Assembly: GCA_039908535.1 (NCBI GenBank)
Contig: JAMOAW010000076.1
Coordinates: 1-13,738, forward strand
DNA length: 13,738 nucleotides
Reading direction: 5' to 3'
DNA from: JAMOAW01 sp039908535
GTDB taxonomy: Bacteria > Pseudomonadota > Magnetococcia > Magnetococcales > JADFZT01
The position numbers were made by a program, and so were the translations under genes. The notes below the pieces were generated by a model. It saw only the letters and a list, made by a program, of their open reading frames with translations, had not been told where the DNA came from and ran no database searches. This document shows, piece by piece, positions 8,322 to 13,738 of this stretch (the first letter of the stretch is position 1; the number at the start of each line of letters is the position of its first letter).

Positions 8322-8475
8322 ACATAGTGCCCTGCGGGCAAAAAAAAATCAAAGGCCAAACCCTGGGGGATGAATCCCCCAGACCCCCTCTTTTTTTTAA
8401 GACTTAAAAAAAAGAGGGGGTCTGGGGGGCGGTTCTCCGCCCCCCAAGGTCTTGATTTTTATTTTTCCGATACAT
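8322..8475 (+). repeat. structured intergenic repeat, copy 2 (perfect 25-bp stem)
   Basis: This is the best-preserved copy. The end hairpin is TGCCC-TGC-GGGCA (8328-8340). The central palindrome pairs 8376-8400 with 8404-8428 without mismatch, leaving a 3-base GAC loop. The left arm of that stem shares CCCCC with the small hairpin at 8365-8380. The right arm shares GGGGG with the hairpin at 8424-8445, so the three cannot form fully together. The right end is TTTTTCCGATACAT. It lies in the gap between the divergent decarboxylase and response-regulator genes, closer to the former, so it may influence or insulate their promoters; this is inference. Confidence 0.92.
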
Positions 8476-8677
8476 ATACATGAAGCTTGATTCCTATACG
8501 ACTCCTGATTTAATCTTAACATTATGTTAGATTTTACCAATTTTTAATTCATTTGCCAACGCATCCACGACAGGAGTATACAAAAAAAATCACTTTAAAA
8601 AAAATCCATCTCAAGTTCGATCTTTTTCTATTCTCGGCACGATTATCGCCTAATCAAAAAACCTTTACAAACCAATA
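8476..8677 (+). promoter_or_regulatory. leader region of the REC-MBL gene
   Basis: With repeat copy 2 this makes a ~400-bp stretch without a gene. It holds an inverted repeat TAACAT-T-ATGTTA (8517-8529). A second inverted pair, ACTCCTG (8501-8507) with CAGGAGT (8571-8577), has partly matching TATAC flanks. A candidate promoter is TTGCCA (8553-8558) and TATACA (8577-8582), 18 bp apart. The last ~95 bases before the ATG are a long AT-rich leader with no Shine-Dalgarno sequence. The promoter is only a pattern match. Confidence 0.3.
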
Positions 8678-9919
8678 ATGAGCAACTCCATGCAAAAACG
8701 CACCGCCTTCCTGATTGATGACGATGAAGATAGCCTACATTTACTTAAAGCCATTCTCAGCAAAGAGGGATACCAAGTTACCACGGAGAATAACAGTGAA
8801 TTAGCACTCGTCCGCATCGAAGAAGAGAAACCCGATTGCGTTTTGTTGGATATTATGATGCCAAAAATGGATGGCTTAATCATCTGCAAACTGTTGCGCG
8901 CCAACCCCGATCTTAAATACATTCGCATTATTGTCGTCTCTGCCAAACCCTACGAGTTCGACCGCAAGCGAGCCTTTGAGTTTGGAGCCGATGGCTACTT
9001 CACCAAACCCGTCCAACCGCAGCTATTACTGACAGGATTGGAGCGTATTTTTCGAGATGCCATTGATCTTACCTTTTGGGGCGTGCGCGGCACCCACCCT
9101 GTCCCAGGAGCAGACACCTTAAAATATGGCGGCAATACCAACTGCCTCTCCCTAGATTTTCCAAAAGGACCCAGTTTTATCTTTGATGCTGGAACCGGAC
9201 TCAAAATCCTCTCCAACAAAATTATGGCCCAAAAACAGTTTCCCTACGAGGCCAAATTATTTATCTCCCATCCCCATTGGGACCACATCAACGGCCTGCC
9301 CTTTTTCGCTCCCCTCTATATTCAAGGCAACGAATTTGAAATCTGCGGGGCCTACCACAACGATGTCACCACCAGAGAACTCATCTCTGGACAGATGGAC
9401 GGGGTCTATTTTCCAATTAAAATCAAAGAATTTAGTGCCAGAGTTTACTTTAAAGATTTAAAAGAAGAGACCTTACAATTTAACAATGGTATTGTCGTGC
9501 ATACCATGTTGTTAAACCATCCAGGCCATTGTCTGGGCTACCGTGTCGAATACCATAACCGAACCATCTGCTACATCACCGACAACGAACTGTACCCTCC
9601 CCATAACCCCCACCATAACACAACATACTGGAATAAATTGACCCAATTTGTGGCCAACTGCGATGCCCTGATCATCGACAGCACCTACTTTGACCATGAA
9701 TACGAACTCAAAAAAGATTGGGGACACTCCGCCATCAGTCAGGTGGCCGAATTGGCCCACAGATCTCTCACCAAAACACTGTTTCTCTATCACCACGACC
9801 CAGACCAAACCGATGCCGATATTGATCGTAAATTGGAAATAGTCAACAAAATTCTCCAAGATTACAATTCAAATACCAGATGCATCGCCCCTAAAGAACG
9901 GGAATTATACAGTTTTTAG
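8678..9919 (+). CDS. response regulator with metallo-beta-lactamase-fold hydrolase output
   Basis: This 413-residue protein begins with a receiver domain (about 8-125): acidic cluster Asp14-16, phospho-acceptor Asp58 in CVLLDIMMPKMDG, Ser88 and Lys110 in YFTKP. An MBL-fold hydrolase of the type starting FWGVRGTHPVPG follows, with the YGGNTNC segment at ~140-146, metal motif HPHWDH at 198-203, His281/His284 in NHPGHCLGY, Asp302 in ITDNE, and a late YHHDP at 371-375. The receiver has all phosphorylation residues, so phospho-controlled hydrolysis is likely. The substrate is unknown; relatives of this MBL type include phosphodiesterases. There is no histidine kinase beside it. It converges with cheV, with only 7 bp between stops. 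ATGs at 8678 and 8690 are both possible starts and neither has a good ribosome binding site. Confidence 0.85.
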   Translation: MSNSMQKRTAFLIDDDEDSLHLLKAILSKEGYQVTTENNSELALVRIEEEKPDCVLLDIMMPKMDGLIICKLLRANPDLKYIRIIVVSAKPYEFDRKRAFEFGADGYFTKPVQPQLLLTGLERIFRDAIDLTFWGVRGTHPVPGADTLKYGGNTNCLSLDFPKGPSFIFDAGTGLKILSNKIMAQKQFPYEAKLFISHPHWDHINGLPFFAPLYIQGNEFEICGAYHNDVTTRELISGQMDGVYFPIKIKEFSARVYFKDLKEETLQFNNGIVVHTMLLNHPGHCLGYRVEYHNRTICYITDNELYPPHNPHHNTTYWNKLTQFVANCDALIIDSTYFDHEYELKKDWGHSAISQVAELAHRSLTKTLFLYHHDPDQTDADIDRKLEIVNKILQDYNSNTRCIAPKERELYSF

Positions 9920-9926
9920 GATGCCA

Positions 9927-10868
9927 TCACGCTTTACCAAGAGACTTTTTAATCTGCTTGAGCACCACCGTTAAAATTTGATCAGCGGCAAATTTGGGAA
10001 TAAAATCGTCGGCACCAACCAAAATCGCTTTATCCCGATTGGATTGATTGCTTAAAGAACTATGCAGCACCAAATGGACCTTGTTGAGTTGCGGATGAAC
10101 TTTTACCTTGCGGGTAAAGGTAAAACCATCCATGCCCGGCATTTCAATGTCGGAAAGGATTAAAATATACCCACAATCCCCATTGCACCCTTTGGCCTCC
10201 TCTTCCAAATGGTCTAACGCACTTTGGGCATTATCAAACAATACATATTTTATCCCCGTGGTCTTCAGAGCCGATTCAATCAACATACGGGCCGCCTTAG
10301 AATCGTCTACGGCCAATACCCGATGCTCAGGCTTTACCAATTTTTTACACTGTTCAACCAAATCCTCGCTACCAACATCGTCCAGACCAATAATATCGCT
10401 CAAAATTTTTTCCACATCCAAAATCTGAATGGTCACCTCATTGTGATAGGTAATGGCGGTCAAATAGGTGGCATCGTAATAAGCCCCTTTGGGACTAAAA
10501 ATATCTTTCCACCCCTTATTGATCAACATGTTGGGCTGAGTGATTAAAAAACCCTGGATAGAGGTACTGTACTCACACACCAAGACATAAGCCAACTCCT
10601 GCTTATAATTAATCGCTCCCAACCCCAACACATCAGACAGATCCAACAAAGGAATGGCCCGCCCACGAAAATCAATAGCTCCCTTAATACAGGGATGGGC
10701 CTGAGGTAGGGCTGTGATATTTTTTGGACATTCCAAAATTTCAATAATCTTAAATACATTTAATCCATAGAGTTGCCTATCCGACAAATAAAAAGTCAAC
10801 ATCTCCATTTCATTGCTAAAAGCCAAATTGGCTCTTTTATCGACTTCTGACATCATATCAGTGGCCAT
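9927..10868 (-). CDS. cheV: CheV-type chemotaxis coupling protein (CheW + receiver)
   Basis: From ATG 10868 this is 313 residues. Residues ~20-165 are a CheW-like domain (LTFYLSDRQLYGLNVFKIIE; GAIDFRGRAIPLLDL). Residues ~182-305 are a receiver domain with Asp188/Asp189, phospho-acceptor Asp240 in LILSDIEMPGMDG, Ser270 and Lys292 in FIPKF. CheV couples chemoreceptors to CheA at the polar arrays, and phosphorylation of its receiver adjusts that coupling. An upstream in-frame ATG at 10883 would add five residues, but a good GGGAG ribosome binding site precedes the 10868 ATG. It follows the PHP phosphatase gene by 53 bp on the same strand and may be co-transcribed with it. No other che gene is in the window. 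Confidence 0.9.
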   Translation of the reverse strand: MATDMMSEVDKRANLAFSNEMEMLTFYLSDRQLYGLNVFKIIEILECPKNITALPQAHPCIKGAIDFRGRAIPLLDLSDVLGLGAINYKQELAYVLVCEYSTSIQGFLITQPNMLINKGWKDIFSPKGAYYDATYLTAITYHNEVTIQILDVEKILSDIIGLDDVGSEDLVEQCKKLVKPEHRVLAVDDSKAARMLIESALKTTGIKYVLFDNAQSALDHLEEEAKGCNGDCGYILILSDIEMPGMDGFTFTRKVKVHPQLNKVHLVLHSSLSNQSNRDKAILVGADDFIPKFAADQILTVVLKQIKKSLGKA

Positions 10869-10876
10869 GATCACTT

Positions 10877-10881
10877 CTCCC
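10877..10881 (-). promoter_or_regulatory. ribosome binding site fixing the cheV start
   Basis: The minus strand reads GGGAG here, 8 bases before the ATG at 10868. It lies just inside the alternative five-codon extension that starts at 10883, and no comparable site precedes 10883. Confidence 0.7.
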
Positions 10882-10921
10882 ATCCATTTTGGTTGAACGA
10901 ATTGACAAATATTCCATTACA

Positions 10922-11680
10922 TTAAAAACATCCAGAGAGATCCTGGCCATTATAAATCGCTTGAGGAACATCATACCCCAACAATTGAGCTTTTTCAAAA
11001 CCCATTAATTTTTCTACCGCTAGCAAACCATCGACCAACACCGGTTGCCTATTGTAATAACCATGACCATCGCTGGCCAATAGATGACACCACCCTCGTT
11101 TTAACAAGGCATCAGCGGTCTGCCGAACCCCATTTCCAAACGCCCCACACAAAGAGCCCGCCGTTACCTGAGACAGACAGCCCATGGCCATAAAAGGTTC
11201 CAAAGCCTCAATATTTTTACGTACACAGCGAATACGTTCTGGATGGGCCAACACCGGCACCACCCCAAAACGCACTATCAACTCAACCATATATACCGCT
11301 CCAGGGGGAATGCCTCGGTGAGGCAACTCCAACAATAAATAGCGCCGCGCGCCCGATTGGTTTAAAAAAGGGGCTTGCTCGGAACGAATCAAACCCAACA
11401 CCTTGGGGCTCAAACGCACCTCAGCGGCAGATTGAACTTGCAACCCGATCCCAGCCTCACGCAACTGCGCCCGAAATAGTTGGAGTGCCCGTGTGATGCC
11501 TGTAGGGGTATTGTTATACACCCCTGGATGAATATGCGGTGTGGCCAATAACAGGTGGGTTCCGCTTGCTTCGGCCATACGTGCCATCCCTAAGGCCTCC
11601 TGCATCTCTTTGGGACCATCGTCCAAACTAGGCAAAATATGGCAATGCAGGTCAATCAACCCCTTATATTGGGTCTTCAC
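10922..11680 (-). CDS. PHP-family phosphatase, CpsB/CapC/YwqE-like
   Basis: This 252-residue protein has the full metal-binding set of the CpsB/YwqE Mn-dependent tyrosine-phosphatase family. It shows DLHCHILPSLDDGP (His12, His14, Asp20/21), ATPHIHPGVYNN (His49, His51), AAEVRL (Glu87), LLLELP (Glu118), LAHPERI (His136) and ASDGH (Asp204, His206). Known members dephosphorylate the bacterial tyrosine kinases that control capsule or exopolysaccharide assembly. No such kinase, Wzx/Wzy or export gene is visible here, so the partner is elsewhere or the substrate differs. The start is a GTG at 11680. The nearest purine-rich site (AGAGGGA) is about 14 bases upstream, a long spacing, and an ATG in between is out of frame. 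Repeat copy 3 lies 23 bp upstream of the start, so the promoter is inside or beyond the repeat. Confidence 0.85.
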   Translation of the reverse strand: MKTQYKGLIDLHCHILPSLDDGPKEMQEALGMARMAEASGTHLLLATPHIHPGVYNNTPTGITRALQLFRAQLREAGIGLQVQSAAEVRLSPKVLGLIRSEQAPFLNQSGARRYLLLELPHRGIPPGAVYMVELIVRFGVVPVLAHPERIRCVRKNIEALEPFMAMGCLSQVTAGSLCGAFGNGVRQTADALLKRGWCHLLASDGHGYYNRQPVLVDGLLAVEKLMGFEKAQLLGYDVPQAIYNGQDLSGCF

Positions 11681-11703
11681 AATAATTTTTCATCCCTCTT
11701 CAA

Positions 11704-11854
11704 GATGACCGGCGAGCAAAAAATTAAAATCAAAACCCTGGGGGATGAATCCCCCAGACCCCCTCTTTTTTTTAAGACTTAAAAAAAAAGGGTGGGGGGA
11801 ATTGGGGGGCGGTTCTGCGCCCCCAAGGTCCTGATTTTTATTTTGCCGATACAT
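11704..11854 (+). repeat. structured intergenic repeat, copy 3 (degenerate)
   Basis: It has the same order of parts as the other copies. The left end hairpin is decayed (TGACCGGCGAGCA instead of TGCCC-nnn-GGGCA). The right arm of the central stem is altered (AAAGGGTGGGGGGAATT), and the last hairpin is damaged (TTCTGCGCCCCC). The right terminus GCCGATACAT is still recognisable. It lies between the divergent PHP phosphatase (minus) and lipoprotein (plus) genes. Decay of both outer hairpins suggests an older or less constrained copy. Confidence 0.87.
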
Positions 11855-11947
11855 GAACAAAACGCCATTTTTAAACTTCCCACCCGACAGAGCATAGGAT
11901 AGTATCTTCATAAAAAATAAATAAAACATACAAAAAAAGGAAGCATT

Positions 11948-12286
11948 ATGTATCCCTTCAAACGCCCTCTCCTTTGGCTGGGTAGCGGCCTGATGTTTCT
12001 AAGCAGTTGTCTACCTGCGCCAAACTCGGCCAACCCTCTCCAAGAAAAAAAGACCTGGATGGCCCAAACAGCCGAATTAGAACCCATCGCTCGATTCGGA
12101 ACCATTGATTTCTCAACCACCTGCCAACAGGCCATTCAAACCGCCCAAGCGCAATGTCAACATTCAAACATTGAATTTGAAATGGACAATAAAACCATCG
12201 CTTGCAACTGCAATGAAAAAGAGAATCGCACCGGGGCCTCACCCTGGCAAATCATCTATGCATGCACCATCTATTATCGCTGCTGA
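11948..12286 (+). CDS. small Cys-rich lipoprotein, function unknown
   Basis: This 112-residue protein has a lipoprotein signal: MYPFKRP basic start, hydrophobic LLWLGSGLMF, then lipobox LSSC with Cys21 as the lipidation site. The mature part is only ~91 residues and has six further cysteines (59, 70, 86, 88, 106, 112), the last being the C-terminal residue. This suggests three disulfides in the periplasm or outer membrane. A CNC pair at 86-88 is distinctive. I do not recognise the family. The start is supported by AAGGAAG (11938-11944 region) just before the ATG. It stands alone between repeat copies 3 and 4, both in the same orientation. The residue after lipidated Cys21 is Leu, not Asp, so outer-membrane sorting is likely under the usual Lol rule. 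Confidence 0.75.
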   Translation: MYPFKRPLLWLGSGLMFLSSCLPAPNSANPLQEKKTWMAQTAELEPIARFGTIDFSTTCQQAIQTAQAQCQHSNIEFEMDNKTIACNCNEKENRTGASPWQIIYACTIYYRC

Positions 12287-12427
12287 ACATGATGCCCAGC
12301 GGGCAAAAAATCAAAGGCCCAACCCTGGGGGATGAATCCCCCAGACCCCCTCTTTTTTTTAAGTATTAAAAAAAAAGGATAGGGGGATTGGGGGGCGGTT
12401 CTCCGCCCCAAAGGTCTTGACTTTTAT
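12287..12427 (+). repeat. structured intergenic repeat, copy 4
   Basis: It begins directly after the lipoprotein stop codon with ACATGATGCCC. The end hairpin is TGCCC-AGC-GGGCA (12293-12305). The left half matches copy 2 closely. The central loop region reads TTAAGTATTAA instead of TTAAGACTTAA, and the right arm is altered (GGATAGGGGGATT). The last hairpin, GGGGCGG-TTCT-CCGCCCC, is intact but shorter. The right terminus is eroded to GACTTTTATCATTAA where it meets the trxC stop. It lies between convergent genes (lipoprotein and thioredoxin), where a terminator role is plausible. Confidence 0.9.
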
Positions 12428-12429
12428 CA

Positions 12430-12861
12430 TTAAATATACGTCCGTACCCAAGAGAGCAACATAGACAACGGCACAGCCCCCGCTTGTCGATCGATCTCTT
12501 GGCCGTGTTTAAATAAAATCATGCTAGGAATACTCTGAATGGCAAACCGTCTGGCCAGATCCTTTTCCGTTTCGGTGTTGATTTTAATCAAACGTACTTT
12601 AGGCTCCAACTCCTTGGCCGCCTGGGCAAATACCGGAGCCATCGTTCGGCAGGGACCACACCAATCGGCCCAAAAATCCACCAAAAGCGGCAGATGAGTT
12701 TTAGAAAGATGCAGATCAAACCCCTGGCTGTTTAACGTCGCGGGCTTGCCCTGAAATATTTTATGTTTACACTCTCCACACTTAGCTGCCAAAGGCGGTT
12801 TTTCCAAGCGCAAACGATTAACCGTACCACACTCAAAACAGACAACTTGTAGATAATCCAA
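12430..12861 (-). CDS. trxC: thioredoxin 2 (zinc-binding N-terminus, TrxC type)
   Basis: This 143-residue protein has an N-terminal zinc ribbon formed by Cys8-x-x-Cys11 and Cys28-x-x-Cys31. A thioredoxin fold with the WCGPC active site at residues 67-71 follows, with cis-Pro112 in SIPSM. TrxC reduces protein disulfides in the cytoplasm using thioredoxin reductase, and in E. coli is induced by oxidative stress. The start is TTG at 12861: no in-frame ATG precedes the first CxxC, AGGAG lies 9 bases upstream, and the resulting DYLQVVC N-terminus fits the family. It is divergent from the Sel1-repeat gene; a 14-bp palindrome lies in the shared 149-bp gap. Its 3' end abuts repeat copy 4. Confidence 0.93.
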   Translation of the reverse strand: MDYLQVVCFECGTVNRLRLEKPPLAAKCGECKHKIFQGKPATLNSQGFDLHLSKTHLPLLVDFWADWCGPCRTMAPVFAQAAKELEPKVRLIKINTETEKDLARRFAIQSIPSMILFKHGQEIDRQAGAVPLSMLLSWVRTYI

Positions 12862-12870
12862 AAGACAGCA

Positions 12871-12875
12871 CTCCT
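12871..12875 (-). promoter_or_regulatory. ribosome binding site supporting the TTG start of trxC
   Basis: The minus strand reads AGGAG, followed by a 9-base spacer and then TTG at 12861-12859. The good spacing is the main support for the rare TTG initiation codon. Confidence 0.7.
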
Positions 12876-12936
12876 ATCGTTCCAGGGCCCCCCCTTTGCA
12901 TTCCGCACCCACCATTAAAAGACATTTCCATAACCC

Positions 12937-12950
12937 TTACAAAATTGTAA
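12937..12950. promoter_or_regulatory. 14-bp perfect palindrome, candidate operator
   Basis: TTACAAAATTGTAA is a perfect palindrome in the gap between the divergent trxC and Sel1-repeat genes. Its size and symmetry suit a dimeric regulator. The downstream sequence (TTGTAA then AT-rich DNA) could also contain promoter elements of the Sel1 gene. No known regulator's site is identified. Confidence 0.4.
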
Positions 12951-13010
12951 ACTTAATCTATCCTATTCTCTAGTTTTTTTTGTTTACATGTCCCTATGAA
13001 AGGTCTCTTC

Positions 13011-13508
13011 ATGTCAGGCAAAGTCTCTCCAGAGGAATATTTACAGACCATTCAAACCCTGGCCAACAGCGGCAATGCCATGGCTCAACACAATTTAGGG
13101 GCCATGTATTTACATGGACAAGGCGTGAAAAACGATCCAGCCCAAGCGGTTAAATGGTTTTTACGCGCTGCTCAACAAGGTGTGCAACCTGCGCGCCATA
13201 ATTTAGGGGTGCTTTATCTCCGAGGGATTGGCGTGCAAAAAAATCCAGAAGAGGCGGCTAAATGGTTCTTACTCGCCGCCCAACAAGGAGATCCCCGTTC
13301 CCAACACAGCCTTGGAGCCCTCTATTATGAAGGACTAGGCGTGGAAAAAAATTTGGTATTGAGTTATCGTTGGATTTCCCAAGCCTTACAGCACGCCCCC
13401 GCAGAGATGCAAGAGAGCATTCGCTCCACCCGGGATTATGTCGCCGAACAGCTCTCCCCCGAAGAGATGGCCCAGGCCCAGCATCTTCTTGCCCAGTTGG
13501 TTTTTTGA
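13011..13508 (+). CDS. Sel1-like repeat protein
   Basis: From ATG 13011 this is 165 residues with three consecutive Sel1-like repeats of 36 residues (about 23-58, 59-94 and 95-130). Each has the pattern (A/S)xxxLGxxYxxGxGVxxxxxxAxxW, for example HNLGAMYLHGQGV. A ~35-residue helical tail rich in Glu, Gln and Ala follows. Sel1 repeats are TPR-like protein-binding scaffolds; the partner is unknown. There is no signal peptide, so a cytoplasmic location is likely. An in-frame ATG at 12996 would add five residues, but AAAGG (12999-13003) lies 7 bases before 13011, favouring the shorter form. The A of its TGA is also the first base of repeat copy 5. Confidence 0.82.
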   Translation: MSGKVSPEEYLQTIQTLANSGNAMAQHNLGAMYLHGQGVKNDPAQAVKWFLRAAQQGVQPARHNLGVLYLRGIGVQKNPEEAAKWFLLAAQQGDPRSQHSLGALYYEGLGVEKNLVLSYRWISQALQHAPAEMQESIRSTRDYVAEQLSPEEMAQAQHLLAQLVF

Positions 13509-13670
13509 TGTATCGGAAAAATAAAAATCAAGACCTTGGGGGGCGGAGAACCGCCCCCCAATCCCCCCCACCCTTCTTTTTTAATTCTTAAAAAAAAGAG
13601 GGGGTTTGGGGGATTCATCCCCCCAAGGTTTTGTCTTTGATTTTAATTTTTTGCCCGAAGGGCATCATGT
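13508..13670 (-). repeat. structured intergenic repeat, copy 5 (inverted)
   Basis: This is the same element in the opposite orientation to copies 1-4. Read on the plus strand it starts with ATGTATCGGA at the Sel1 stop codon. It continues with the 9-bp hairpin GGGGGGCGG-AGAA-CCGCCCCCC, the central stem (with mismatches; loop region TTAATTCTTAA), the small hairpin, and the end hairpin TGCCC-GAA-GGGCA (13652-13664), and ends at CATCATGT. It is the longest copy. The remaining 68 bases to the window edge contain nothing I can identify. Confidence 0.9.
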
Positions 13671-13738
13671 TCACACTTAAATGTGGTGGTACCCAAAAAA
13701 CACCCCCCTTTTTTTACTCCTTACCCCACCTATAACGA

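Noticed and set aside
11690..11929. Minus-strand open frame of 79 codons containing MYRQNKNQDLGG
   Set aside because: It is the translation of repeat copy 3. The same MYRKNKNQDLGG-like peptide appears wherever a copy is read from its ATGTATCGG end, so it reflects repeat sequence and not a gene family.
13370..13618. Short open frames on both strands over the sel1 3' end and repeat copy 5
   Set aside because: They overlap a clear coding region and the palindromic repeat, and have low-complexity Pro/Gly/Phe-rich sequences with no family features.
7626..13670. CRISPR array
   Set aside because: The repeats are long, internally palindromic, unevenly spaced by whole genes and in both orientations. 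There are no short uniform spacers or cas genes.
1..13738. tRNA, rRNA, insertion sequence or prophage
   Set aside because: I saw no tRNA cloverleaf signature, rRNA motif, transposase or integrase frame on either strand.

Overview
The window looks like chromosomal DNA from a flagellated, chemotactic Gram-negative proteobacterium of intermediate GC content. The support is a CheV coupling protein, a Maf-type flagellin glycosyltransferase, two FlmG-like TPR glycosyltransferases, a lipoprotein with a lipobox, and a TrxC-type thioredoxin. The mix of gene types and the short palindromic repeats remind me of magnetotactic cocci (Magnetococcales), but that is recollection and no magnetosome gene is present.

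Region 1 (1-7618) is a probable surface or flagellin glycosylation locus. On the minus strand, two tandem TPR + GT-B proteins (2272-3792, then 798-2264) are followed by a DnaJ-related protein (238-801) whose ATG overlaps the preceding stop as ATGA. Divergently on the plus strand lie a large Maf/MptE-like protein with C-terminal TPR-like helices (3919-6411) and, 4 bp later, a PglF/CapD-like nucleotide-sugar 4,6-dehydratase (6416-7618). The likely logic is that the dehydratase helps make an activated amino sugar and the Maf and TPR-GT proteins attach sugars to flagellin or another protein. A possible minus-strand gene start runs off the left edge.

Region 2 (7619-13738) holds short, unrelated transcription units separated by five copies of one ~140-165 bp structured repeat: four in plus orientation (7626-7768, 8322-8475, 11704-11854, 12287-12427) and one inverted (13508-13670). 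The genes are a pyruvoyl-dependent arginine decarboxylase (minus), a response regulator fused to a metallo-beta-lactamase hydrolase (plus), CheV (minus), a PHP-family CpsB/YwqE-like phosphatase (minus), a Cys-rich small lipoprotein (plus), thioredoxin 2 (minus, TTG start) and a Sel1-repeat protein (plus). Every repeat copy is intergenic. Two copies lie between convergent genes, two between divergent genes, and one after the Sel1 gene.

The most noteworthy item is the repeat family. It combines three overlapping, mutually exclusive hairpins with an end hairpin whose stem is conserved while its loop varies. One copy has a perfect 25-bp stem. I found no tRNA, rRNA, CRISPR array, transposase or integrase.
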